Shown here: piece after piece, positions 34,823-43,401 of the stretch | Numbering within the stretch: position 1 is the stretch's first letter | Layout of the letters: each line of letters starts with the position of its first letter | Assembly: GCF_027947575.1 (NCBI RefSeq) | Contig: NZ_CP116256.1 | Coordinates: 7,502,001-7,566,000, forward strand | Direction of reading: 5' to 3' | DNA from: Streptomyces rubrogriseus | GTDB lineage: Bacteria; Actinomycetota; Actinomycetes; Streptomycetales; Streptomycetaceae | DNA: 64,000 nt | Program-made: the position numbers and the translations under genes | The notes under the pieces: model-generated | The model's input: only the letters and a program-made list of their open reading frames with translations | The model's database searches: none | What the model was told of the DNA's origin: nothing

Positions 34823-36637
34823 ATGACCAGGACGCCCGCACCGGCAGACCCGTCCGCACCGGCGCCGGCCACCGTGCCCGGGCCGACCGCCGAGCCCGGG
34901 TTCTCCCCGCCGGCCACCGCGCCGACGCACCCCACGGCCCCCGGGTCGGCCACCGGTCCCCCGATCGACGCCGAACCCGGCGCCGCTCCCCGGGCAACCG
35001 CCACCACCGGACCCGATCCCGGTCTCGGACCGGGTACCGCACCCGGTCCCGGTGTGTGGGAGGAACTGGTCACCTCGGCGCTGCTGGGTACGGACCGGCG
35101 TCCGCCATCGGGTGACGGGCGCGGTCCCGGGGCCGCGGCCGCGTTGCTGGACGCGGCGGCCGCGGAGACCGTCCGCCGCCGCGCCGGACTGCGACCGGCC
35201 CGCGCGGCCCGGCGCCCCGAGCCCGCGCCCGAGGACCCCCGCCCGCCGCTGCCGCCCGCCGCCGCCCGCCGGCTCACGGCGCTGCTCACCGACCGCCCCG
35301 GCGCGGCGGGCGGTGGCCGCAAAGGCAGCGCTCCCGATCTGATGGAACTGCTGCCCCAGTGGCTGGCGACGGCGAACGCCCGCGGTTTCGCGGCACCGCC
35401 CCAGGCGCTTCCCGCGCTGCTGGACGCGGCCCGGGGCCGTACGGACCTGCGGCCCGCGGCGCTGAGGTTCGCGGGGCCCCGCGCCCTGTGGCTGGCCCGG
35501 CTGAATCCGGACTGGCGGTTCGCCCTGCGCGCGACGCCCGGCGGAGGGACCGCGCTCCCGGGCTCCGATGCCACGGAGCGGGTGCGCGCGCTCTGGAACG
35601 AGGGCCTGTTCGCCGAACGGGTCACCCTCCTGGCGTCCCTGCGCGCCCGCGACCCGGCCCGCGCCCGCGAACTGCTGGCGTCGACCTGGGCGACCGAGCG
35701 GGCCGAGGACCGGCTGATGTTCCTCGACTCGCTGCGGACCGGGCTGGAGGCGGCGGACGAGCCGTTCCTGGAGCAGGCGCTGGCCGACCGCAGCCGCAAC
35801 GTACGGGCCACGGCGGCGGAGTTGCTGTCCGCGCTGCCGCACTCGGCGCTGGCCGCGCGGATGGCGGCGCGGGCCGCGACGTGCGTGTCCCTCGACCGCA
35901 CCCTCGCCCCGCCGGCGATCGCCGTCGAGGCGCCGCACGAGTGCGACGCGGGTATGGAGCGGGACGGCGTGGTGGCCAAGCCGCCGGCCGGGCGGGGCGA
36001 ACGCTCGTGGTGGTTCGGCCAGTTGGTGGAGGCGGCCCCGCTGTCCACCTGGCCGGCCCGGCTGGCGGGACGCACGGCCGAGGAGATCGTCGCCCTGCCG
36101 GTGTCCGACGGCTGGCGGAACGAACTGCACGCGGCCTGGTGCCGCGCGGCCGTACGACAGCGCGACGGCGTGTGGGCGAGGGCACTGCTCGGCGCGCCCA
36201 CGGCACCGGAGGCGGGCGGTCCGGGCGCGGTCTCGCTGGCCGAGCGGGCCAAACTGCTCGGCACGCTGGGCGCCGGTGAACGGGCCGAGTGGGTCGCCGG
36301 GTTCATCGCGACGCACGGGCTGTCCGAGGCGTTCCAGCTGCTCGGCATGTGCGGGGTGCCGTGGGCGACGCCGCTGGGCCGGGCGGTGGTCGACGCGCTC
36401 AACATCGCCCGGGACGCCGGGAGCTACCCCTGGAGCTTCAGCGGCGTCATGGGCCTGGCCGAACGCTGCCTCGACCCCTCGGAGGCGGGCCGGCTCGACG
36501 GCCTGCTGGCGATACCGGACGAGCCGGAGGACGCGTCGCCGGGGGCCGGCGGGTACTGGGCGGAGGCGTTCCAGCGGCTCGTCACCACGTTGCGCCTGCG
36601 CGCGGCGATGGCCGCGGAACTCGGGGCGGGGCCGTGA
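34823..36637 (+). CDS. DUF5691 family protein
   Basis: 604 aa, ATG 34823 with GGAGG 8 nt upstream; 35 nt after the SWIM-family gene. The first 75 residues are Pro/Ala-rich and variable, then WEELVTSALLGTDRRPP, the family's opening block. The rest is helical, HEAT-like: LMELLPQWLATANARGFAAP, RLMFLDSLRTGLEAADEPFL, EQALADRSRNVRATAAELLS and EWVAGFIATHGLSEAFQLLG. It is a constant partner of the SWIM/MoxR/DUF5682/vWA genes in actinobacteria. Function unknown; the helical-repeat form suggests a scaffold. Confidence 0.8.
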   Translation: MTRTPAPADPSAPAPATVPGPTAEPGFSPPATAPTHPTAPGSATGPPIDAEPGAAPRATATTGPDPGLGPGTAPGPGVWEELVTSALLGTDRRPPSGDGRGPGAAAALLDAAAAETVRRRAGLRPARAARRPEPAPEDPRPPLPPAAARRLTALLTDRPGAAGGGRKGSAPDLMELLPQWLATANARGFAAPPQALPALLDAARGRTDLRPAALRFAGPRALWLARLNPDWRFALRATPGGGTALPGSDATERVRALWNEGLFAERVTLLASLRARDPARARELLASTWATERAEDRLMFLDSLRTGLEAADEPFLEQALADRSRNVRATAAELLSALPHSALAARMAARAATCVSLDRTLAPPAIAVEAPHECDAGMERDGVVAKPPAGRGERSWWFGQLVEAAPLSTWPARLAGRTAEEIVALPVSDGWRNELHAAWCRAAVRQRDGVWARALLGAPTAPEAGGPGAVSLAERAKLLGTLGAGERAEWVAGFIATHGLSEAFQLLGMCGVPWATPLGRAVVDALNIARDAGSYPWSFSGVMGLAERCLDPSEAGRLDGLLAIPDEPEDASPGAGGYWAEAFQRLVTTLRLRAAMAAELGAGP

Positions 36638-36658
36638 GCCCCGCCCTGTGACCGAGGC

Positions 36659-37075
<417 letters not shown>

Positions 37076-37341
37076 CACTGCCTCCATGAAGCGACTACAT
37101 CCATCCGTACCGACAAGTACCGCACACTTCACGTCCTCGCGGCGCGGATCCCCGCACCACAGCGTCCGGGGGAAGTGAACGAACGTTATCGCCAGCATCC
37201 CGCAACCGGCAGTTTCGCGGTGGATACAGAGGGGGAAATCACACGGTGGGACACGTTCGCCGGGCGCCACCCCAGGGCGCCGCGGCAACACGCGCACGGG
37301 GAGCCGTGAGCCACTCCGACCTCATCAGACGCACCGGTCTC

Positions 37342-37361
37342 TGATACGGCATGCCGTATCA
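37342..37361. promoter_or_regulatory. Perfect 20-bp palindrome upstream of the lipase gene
   Basis: TGATACGGCATGCCGTATCA, 108 nt before the lipase ATG, within the 393-nt icmB/lipase intergenic region. An operator by form; regulator unknown. Nothing else was recognised in 37076-37341 apart from the presumed icmB promoter. Confidence 0.55.
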
Positions 37362-37387
37362 CGGGTAGGCATAAACCTCGCAAACAG

Positions 37388-37402
37388 CACCAGTCACTGG
37401 TG
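37388..37402. promoter_or_regulatory. Second palindrome, CACCAGT-C-ACTGGTG
   Basis: 7-bp perfect half-sites, 26 nt downstream of the first palindrome and 67 nt before the lipase start. Together they bracket a TAGGCATAAA stretch that could be a -10. Confidence 0.5.
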
Positions 37403-37468
37403 TCACGGCGCTCCACGAGGGCACACGGGGGACAGAGGCGTCCCTGCGTGCCGACAGGAGGTCGGCCC

Positions 37469-38464
37469 ATGAAGGTCACCACGGCAGCACTGCCCCTTCT
37501 CCCGCTCTTCCAGCGTCTCCTGCCCGGGCTCCCGGGACTCCCCGGTCTGCAAGGGCTTCCCAGCCTTCCAGGGCTCCCCGCGGTCCCAGGACTGCCGGAG
37601 CTGGCAAGCCTCCCGGGCCGGCTGACCGGCCTCTCCCTGACCCTGCTCAAGGCCAGCGCCCTGGAGGCCGCGATCCTCGCCGGGCACCTCCTCCTCTACC
37701 CCTCCGGGATCATCCAGGAGCGCCACCCGGCCCAGGCCCTGCGCCCGACGGGCGCCCAGGACCCGCAGCCGTCGCCTCCGCCCCCGAGGCTCCCGGCCCC
37801 GGCCAGCCCCCCGGTCGTCCTGCTGCACGGCTTCATCGACAACCGCTCGGTCTTCCTGCTGCTGCGCCGCAGCCTGGCCCAGCACGGCAGGCACGAGATC
37901 GAGTCGCTGAACTACTCCCCCCTGACCTGCGACATCCGTACCGCGGCCGAGCTGCTCGGACGGCACATCGAGGAGATCTGCGAGCGGACCGGCAGCGAGA
38001 GGGTCGATGTCGTCGGGCACAGCCTGGGCGGGCTGATCGCGCGCTACTACGTGCAGCGTCTCGGCGGAGACCTCCGCGTGCGCACGCTGGTGACGCTCGG
38101 TACCCCGCACACCGGCACCAAGGTGGTCCCGCTGGCGAACGCGCACCCGATCGTGCGCCAGATGCGCCCCGGATCGGCCGTGATCGAGGAGCTGACCCGC
38201 CCGGCACCCGGCTGCCGCACCCGGTTCGTCAGCTTCTGGAGCGACCTGGACCGCGTGATGGACCCGCTGGAGACGGCCTGCCTCGACCACCCCGACCTGA
38301 GCGTGCAGAACGTACGGGTGAGCGGCATCGGCCACCTCGCCCTGCCCGTGCACCCCGCCGTGGCCACCGGGATCCGGCAGGCCCTCGACGCCGTCGGACC
38401 GGAGACAACCGGGCAAACAGACGTGGAACCGGGCAAACGATCCGGCGGGCTGACCGTCGCCTGA
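37469..38464 (+). CDS. Alpha/beta-hydrolase, secreted or membrane-associated lipase/esterase
   Basis: 331 aa. ATG 37469, AGGAGG 7 nt upstream. The N-terminus has a collagen-like run of GLPGLPGLQGLPSLPGLPA and a hydrophobic helix (LTLLKASALEAAILAGHLLL). From about 115: VVLLHGFIDNRSVFLLLRRS (oxyanion HG), nucleophile Ser in VDVVGHSLGGLIARYY (GHSLG), LVTLGTPHTGTKVV typical of triacylglycerol lipases, and the likely catalytic His in SGIGHLALPVHP. Substrate unknown; the export route is not clear because the hydrophobic helix is 50 residues in. Confidence 0.8.
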   Translation: MKVTTAALPLLPLFQRLLPGLPGLPGLQGLPSLPGLPAVPGLPELASLPGRLTGLSLTLLKASALEAAILAGHLLLYPSGIIQERHPAQALRPTGAQDPQPSPPPPRLPAPASPPVVLLHGFIDNRSVFLLLRRSLAQHGRHEIESLNYSPLTCDIRTAAELLGRHIEEICERTGSERVDVVGHSLGGLIARYYVQRLGGDLRVRTLVTLGTPHTGTKVVPLANAHPIVRQMRPGSAVIEELTRPAPGCRTRFVSFWSDLDRVMDPLETACLDHPDLSVQNVRVSGIGHLALPVHPAVATGIRQALDAVGPETTGQTDVEPGKRSGGLTVA

Positions 38465-38582
38465 GAACGAAGCAACCCGTTCGGACTCGAACAATTCTCG
38501 AACACAAAGCCAAACCCGTGCCCGCCGTCCCCCAAAACACGGCCGATTGCCCGTTTCCTTCGCTCGCGAAACCTGACGAAGA

Positions 38583-38612
38583 TTGTCGTGCCCGTATACC
38601 GCCGGGTACAGT
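38583..38612 (+). promoter_or_regulatory. Probable housekeeping promoter of the M23 gene
   Basis: TTGTCG (38583-38588), 18 nt, TACAGT (38607-38612), 48 nt upstream of the GTG start. Confidence 0.5.
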
Positions 38613-38660
38613 CGCCGCACTGCTCTGGCAGCCCCTGTTGTCGAGGCGAAAGAGAAGTTG

Positions 38661-40373
38661 GTGAACGACCGTCACCCGTCGGGGCCAAGGACCGCCCCGG
38701 CTTCGGCTTCCGACGCCGCTTCGGCGCACTACGCGTCGTACGGCACGGGGGAAGCCCAGTACGGCAACCTCACCACGTACGGCGGCGGCGACGCCTCCGC
38801 CGGTTTCGCCACCGGCGGTGCCGACGGCTCCGCCTTCGACGCGGACCCCCTCTTCGGCAGCATGCCGGGCCACTACGCGGGGAGCCCCGAGGCGACGGGT
38901 TCGTACGACACCACCCAGTGGTCCACCGGCGGCGAGCAGTCCCCGCACTACGACGCGTACGCGGCCCAGCACCACGCCGCCTTCGACACCGGCGCCTACG
39001 ACACGACGACGTGGACGGCCGGTTACCAGCATCCCGGCTCCGTGTCGCCGCAGGCCACGGGCGCAGAGGGGACCGGGCAGTGGGACACCGGCGCCTGGAC
39101 CGGTGCCGACCACTCCGCCGCTCCGGCCGACGCGACCCAGCAGTGGGACTGGGGCACGCAGACCTGCGAAACGGGCACCTTCGACACCGGCGCCTTCGAA
39201 ACCGGCGCCTTCGAAACGGGCACGACCGACACCGGCGCCTTCGACACCCGCGCGTTCGACACAAACGCCTTCCCGGCCGGCGCCTTCGAGACCAGTGGCT
39301 TCACGACCGGCACCTTCCACACCGGCGCGTTCGCGGGCGGGCCGGTGGACACCGGCGCCTACGACGCCACGCAGTGGAACGCGGACGCCGCGGTCACCGG
39401 CACGGCCGAGGATCCGGACCGACCGGCGGGGCACCCCGTACCGGACGACGTCGCCCCGGACGCCGCGCCGTCGGTCGAGGGCACCGAATCCTCCCCGTAC
39501 GGGGACGAGTTGGCCGCCACGGGCGAACTCCCCGCCGTGACCGCCCTGCTGGACGACCAGGAGGAGGTCACGTCGGCCGCGCGGATCCCGGCCGCCCGCA
39601 CCGGCTCCCGCGCCGGGTCGCGCTCCCGCCGCCGCCAGCCCGCCAAGCGCTCCGCACTGCTCACCATCGCCGTGCCGTCGGCCTGCGTGATGAGCGTCGC
39701 CGGTATCGCGGCCGCCTCCGTCGGCAGCCTGACCGGCGACGAGGGCACGGAGACCGCGGCGTCCGCGCCGGACCCGGGCAACGCCGAGGCCGCGCCGGTG
39801 AAACCGTCCGCCGCCAACAACAAGCTGGACACCCAGCTCACCAGCCTGGCCGCCGGGGCCGACGACTTCGCCGACCGGGCCAGCCGGACGCAGGAGCGCA
39901 TCGACCTCAAGGCCCAGCAGGACGCCGAGAAGAAGCGGGCGGCGCAGGAAGCGGCCCGCAAGGAACGACTGCGCCCCAAGTTCGCGCTCCCGGTGGAGCA
40001 GCACGGCCTCAGCGCGTACTACGGTCAGGCCGGCATCAACTGGATGTCCGTCCACACCGGCATCGACTTCCCCGTGTCGTACGGGACGAAGGTGATGGCG
40101 GCGACCGACGGCACCGTGCGGACGCAGTACAACAGCGCCTACGGCAACATGATGATCGTGACCGCGAAGGACGGCACGGAGACGTGGTACTGCCACCTCT
40201 CCAGCTACCAGGTCCCCTCCGGTACGACCGTGAAGGCGGGCGACGCGATCGCGTTCTCCGGCAACTCGGGCAACTCCACCGGTCCGCACCTGCACTTCGA
40301 GGTGCGTCCCGCGGGCGGTTCGTCGATCGACCCGCTTCCCTGGCTGCGCAGCCACGGCATCAGCCCGACGTGA
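38661..40373 (+). CDS. M23 family cell-wall endopeptidase with pentad-repeat linker
   Basis: 570 aa, GTG 38661 (VNDRHPSGPRTAP). Residues 1-320 are disordered, with a five-residue repeat around 170-235 where Phe recurs every fifth position (FDTGAFETGAFETGT and on). A hydrophobic segment (LLTIAVPSACVMSVAGIAAAS, about 332-352) is a signal or anchor, followed by a coiled coil (DRASRTQERIDLKAQQDAEK) and the M23/LytM domain: HTGIDFPVSYGTKVMAATDG (His and Asp zinc ligands) and GPHLHFEVR (HxH). The metallopeptidase looks active and would cut peptidoglycan cross-bridges. The long N-terminal tail would stay in the cytoplasm. Confidence 0.85.
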   Translation: MNDRHPSGPRTAPASASDAASAHYASYGTGEAQYGNLTTYGGGDASAGFATGGADGSAFDADPLFGSMPGHYAGSPEATGSYDTTQWSTGGEQSPHYDAYAAQHHAAFDTGAYDTTTWTAGYQHPGSVSPQATGAEGTGQWDTGAWTGADHSAAPADATQQWDWGTQTCETGTFDTGAFETGAFETGTTDTGAFDTRAFDTNAFPAGAFETSGFTTGTFHTGAFAGGPVDTGAYDATQWNADAAVTGTAEDPDRPAGHPVPDDVAPDAAPSVEGTESSPYGDELAATGELPAVTALLDDQEEVTSAARIPAARTGSRAGSRSRRRQPAKRSALLTIAVPSACVMSVAGIAAASVGSLTGDEGTETAASAPDPGNAEAAPVKPSAANNKLDTQLTSLAAGADDFADRASRTQERIDLKAQQDAEKKRAAQEAARKERLRPKFALPVEQHGLSAYYGQAGINWMSVHTGIDFPVSYGTKVMAATDGTVRTQYNSAYGNMMIVTAKDGTETWYCHLSSYQVPSGTTVKAGDAIAFSGNSGNSTGPHLHFEVRPAGGSSIDPLPWLRSHGISPT

Positions 40374-40404
40374 CGCCGTAACGTCTCGGCAGCCCGAGCC
40401 GGGC

Positions 40405-40430
40405 CGGGCCCGGGCCGACGCCCGGGCCCG
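40405..40430. terminator. Bidirectional terminator between the M23 gene and pcrA
   Basis: CGGGCCCGGG (40405-40414) and its reverse complement (40421-40430) around CCGACG, between convergent stops at 40373 and 40463. Confidence 0.75.
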
Positions 40431-40462
40431 CCGTCCACACCGGGCCGCCCCGCGCCGGGCCG

Positions 40463-42958
40463 CTAGAGCTTCTCCACCGGCGCGTACCGCAGCAGCAGCC
40501 GCTTCGGCTTGGTGTCCCCGAAGTCGATCGTCGCCTCGGCGTTCGACCCGGTGCCCTTGACGCCGACCACCGTGCCGAGCCCGAACTGGTCGTGCGTGAC
40601 GCGGTCGCCGACCGCCAGCGAGACCGTGGGCTGCTCGGCACCGGCCGACCTCCCCGTGGCGAAGCCGGACGCACCCGACGCCGAGGACCGGGACCTCGAC
40701 CGGGACGACGACAGCGAGGCCGCCACGCCCGAGACCGGAGCGGAAGGCGCGGGACCGTTCGCCCCGGTCCGCTTCCATTCCAGGTGCGGGGCCGGGATCT
40801 CCTCCAGGAACCGCGAGGGCGGGTTGTACGACGGCTGGCCCCAGGCGCTGCGCAGCGTCGACCGGGTCAGGTACAGCCGCTCACGTGCGCGCGTGATGCC
40901 GACGTAGGCGAGGCGCCGCTCCTCCTCCAGCTCCTTGGCCTGGCCGAGGGCGCGCATGTGCGGGAAGACGCCGTCCTCCATGCCGGTGAGGAAGACGACC
41001 GGGAACTCCAGGCCCTTGGCGGTGTGCAGGGTCATCAGGGTGACGACGCCGTCGCCGTCCTCCTCGTCCGGGATCTGGTCGGAGTCCGCGACGAGCGCGA
41101 CCTTCTCCAGGAAGTCGGCCAGCGTCCCGGCCTCCTCGCCCTCGGCCCGCTCCTGCTCGAACTCCAGGGCGACGGCCGCGAGTTCCTGGAGGTTCTCGAT
41201 GCGGGTCTCGTCCTGGGGGTCGGTGGAGGCCTGCAACTCGGCGAGGTACCCGGTGCGTTCGAGGATCGCCTCCAGGACGGTCGCCGGTCCGGCGCCGGAC
41301 TCGACGATCGTACGGAGGTCCTCCATGAGCGTGTTGAACCGCTTGACGGCGTTCGCGGAGCGCGCGGCCATCCCGTACGCCTCGTCGACGCGCCTCAGCG
41401 CCTGCGGGAAGCTGATCTTCTCGCGCTGGGAGAGGGCGTCGATCATCGCCTCCGCGCGGTCGCCGATGCCGCGCTTGGGGACGTTGAGGATGCGGCGCAG
41501 CGGCACCGAGTCCTCCGGGTTGGCCAGCACCCGCAGGTAGGCCAGGACGTCCCGGACCTCCTTGCGCTCGTAGAAGCGGACGCCGCCGACGACCTTGTAG
41601 GGCAGGCCGGTGCGGATGAAGACCTCTTCGAAGACACGGGACTGGGCGTTGGTCCGGTAGAAGACGGCGACGTCCCCGGCCTTGGCCTCGCCCGCGTCGG
41701 TGAGGCGGTCTATCTCGTCGGCGACGAACTGCGCCTCGTCGTGCTCGGTGTCGGCGACGTACCCGGTGATCCGGGCGCCGCTGCCCTGGTTGGTCCACAG
41801 GTTCTTGGGGCGGCGGGACTCGTTGCGCTCGATGACCGCGTTGGCGGCGCTGAGGATGGTCTGGGTGGAGCGGTAGTTCTGCTCGAGCAGGATCGTCGTC
41901 GCGTCCGGGTAGTCCTCCTCGAACTGGAGGATGTTGCGGATGGTGGCGCCGCGGAAGGCGTAGATCGACTGGTCGGCGTCGCCCACCACACACAGCTCGG
42001 CCGGCGGCACCTCGGCCTCCGGCGGCACGTCGACGGGGTGCTCCGAGGGCACGCCGACCAGCTCGCGCACCAGGGCGTACTGCGCGTGGTTGGTGTCCTG
42101 GTACTCGTCGACCAGGACGTGCCGGAAGCGGCGGCGGTAGTGCTCGGCGACGTCCGGGAAAGCGCGCAGCAGATTGACCGTCGTCATGATCAGGTCGTCG
42201 AAGTCGAGGGCGTTCGCCTCGCGCAGCCGCGACTGGTACATGGCGTAGGCCTGGGCGAGGGTCTTCTCGAAGCCGTCGGCCGCCTGGGCGGCGAAGTCCT
42301 CCTCGTCGATCAGCTCGTTCTTCAGGTTGCTGATCTTCGCGCTGAAGGACTTCGGCGGGAAGCGCTTGGGGTCCAAGTCCAGGTCGCGGCAGACCAGCGC
42401 CATGAGCCGCTTGGAGTCGGCGGCGTCGTAGATCGAGAACGACGAGGTGAAGCCGAGCTTCTTCGACTCGCGGCGCAGGATGCGCACGCACGCGCTGTGG
42501 AAGGTCATCACCCACATCGCGTTGGCGCGCGGGCCGACGAGCTGCTCGACGCGCTCCTTCATCTCGCCCGCGGCCTTGTTGGTGAAGGTGATCGCCAGGA
42601 TCTGGCCCGGGTGGACGTTCCGCTCGGCCAGCAGGTGGGCGATGCGGTGGGTGAGCACGCGGGTCTTGCCGGAGCCGGCACCGGCCACGATGAGCAGCGG
42701 GGAGCCGGAGTGGACGACGGCGGCCCGCTGGTTCTCGTTCAGCCCCTCCAGGAGGGCCGCGGCGTCCAGGGCGGGGCGCGGGGCGCCGTCCCGGTAGTGG
42801 GTGTCCCGCTGCGGGGGCGCGTCGAACTTCCCGCCGAACAGATCGTGCGGAACCGGCTCCGGTCCGTGATCGTCCTCGGGCGGCGGCGGGGGTTCCTCCT
42901 CGTGACCGCGGGGGGTCTGGAGGCTCGCCAGGAAGTTGTCGTCAAAGAGGCTGCTCAT
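40463..42958 (-). CDS. pcrA: ATP-dependent DNA helicase PcrA/UvrD, superfamily 1
   Basis: 831 aa. Helicase motifs in order: NENQRAAVVHSGSPLLIVAG (Q), AGAGSGKTRVLTHRIAHLL (Walker A), ILAITFTNKAAGEMKERV, HVLVDEYQDTNHAQY (DEYQD, motif II), VVGDADQSIYAFRGA (III), ILLEQNYRSTQTIL (IV), VTLMTLHTAKGLEFPVVFLT (V) and LAYVGITRARERLYL (VI). The N-terminal 60 residues are acidic and variable; the C-terminus ends in the small PcrA/UvrD tail domain (DRVTHDQFGLGTVVGVKG), which can bind RNA polymerase. Acts in nucleotide excision repair and replication-transcription conflict. Its promoter carries a DNA-damage motif. Confidence 0.95.
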   Translation of the reverse strand: MSSLFDDNFLASLQTPRGHEEEPPPPPEDDHGPEPVPHDLFGGKFDAPPQRDTHYRDGAPRPALDAAALLEGLNENQRAAVVHSGSPLLIVAGAGSGKTRVLTHRIAHLLAERNVHPGQILAITFTNKAAGEMKERVEQLVGPRANAMWVMTFHSACVRILRRESKKLGFTSSFSIYDAADSKRLMALVCRDLDLDPKRFPPKSFSAKISNLKNELIDEEDFAAQAADGFEKTLAQAYAMYQSRLREANALDFDDLIMTTVNLLRAFPDVAEHYRRRFRHVLVDEYQDTNHAQYALVRELVGVPSEHPVDVPPEAEVPPAELCVVGDADQSIYAFRGATIRNILQFEEDYPDATTILLEQNYRSTQTILSAANAVIERNESRRPKNLWTNQGSGARITGYVADTEHDEAQFVADEIDRLTDAGEAKAGDVAVFYRTNAQSRVFEEVFIRTGLPYKVVGGVRFYERKEVRDVLAYLRVLANPEDSVPLRRILNVPKRGIGDRAEAMIDALSQREKISFPQALRRVDEAYGMAARSANAVKRFNTLMEDLRTIVESGAGPATVLEAILERTGYLAELQASTDPQDETRIENLQELAAVALEFEQERAEGEEAGTLADFLEKVALVADSDQIPDEEDGDGVVTLMTLHTAKGLEFPVVFLTGMEDGVFPHMRALGQAKELEEERRLAYVGITRARERLYLTRSTLRSAWGQPSYNPPSRFLEEIPAPHLEWKRTGANGPAPSAPVSGVAASLSSSRSRSRSSASGASGFATGRSAGAEQPTVSLAVGDRVTHDQFGLGTVVGVKGTGSNAEATIDFGDTKPKRLLLRYAPVEKL

Positions 42959-42967
42959 CGCTCTCCG

Positions 42968-42990
42968 AGTCTAGGGCGCCCCACCGACAA
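42968..42990 (-). promoter_or_regulatory. RecA-NDp/PafBC-type promoter of pcrA
   Basis: Reading leftwards, TTGTCGGTG (42990-42982), 8 nt, TAGACT (42973-42968): a complete match to TTGTCRGTG-N8-TAnnnT. The predicted start at about 42961 is only 3 nt from the ATG at 42958, so the mRNA is probably leaderless or nearly so. Confidence 0.75.
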
Positions 42991-43219
42991 CCCGGTGCCA
43001 CCCCGGAAAATGCCCACCGCCTCCCGGCGCGGACACGCCCCGCGACCAGCGGAACCACGAAGAGTGACGCCCGCGACCGGCCCGGAGACACCCGAGCAGA
43101 AGGTCACGAAAATGTATCGGGCATATCACCCACCAACCTTCACAGCGGCCACACGAGTTGGCTACGGTGCGGGGCAGGCCGCTCGACCCCCTCCGGCGAA
43201 CCTCGCCGGGCCGCGCGGC

Positions 43220-43381
43220 CTCCGCCGAGTCCGGTACGCCGCACGGCAGCCGGAGCCGGGGACCCAACCGAGAACTTTGGGGTGAATCGGCGACACCGCC
43301 CTCCATGAGGGACGGACTCGCCGTAGGGCAACCCTTCCGCATCACACCGCCCGAACCCGACAGCTAACCCGGTAGGCGGAG
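43220..43381 (+). promoter_or_regulatory. ydaO-class c-di-AMP riboswitch
   Basis: Contains the hallmark strings GGGGTGAATCGGC (about 43279), GTAGGGCAACCCTTCC (about 43323) and CCCGAACCCGACAGCTAACC (about 43350), followed by GGTAGGCGGAG. A terminal P1 helix CTCCGCC (43220-43226) pairs with GGCGGAG (43375-43381). The GGAAGGAG ribosome binding site and the TTG start of the NlpC/P60 hydrolase follow at once. In Streptomyces this class (known from rpfA) turns off wall hydrolases when c-di-AMP is high. The 42991-43219 part holds no other recognised feature except the presumed promoter. Confidence 0.9.
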
Positions 43382-43401
43382 CACTGGAAGGAGTCGCCTC
43401 C

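Noticed and set aside
37388..37402. DasR operator before the lipase gene
   Set aside because: CACCAGT-C-ACTGGTG has the half-sites in the opposite sense to the known dre consensus (TGGTCTAGACCA).
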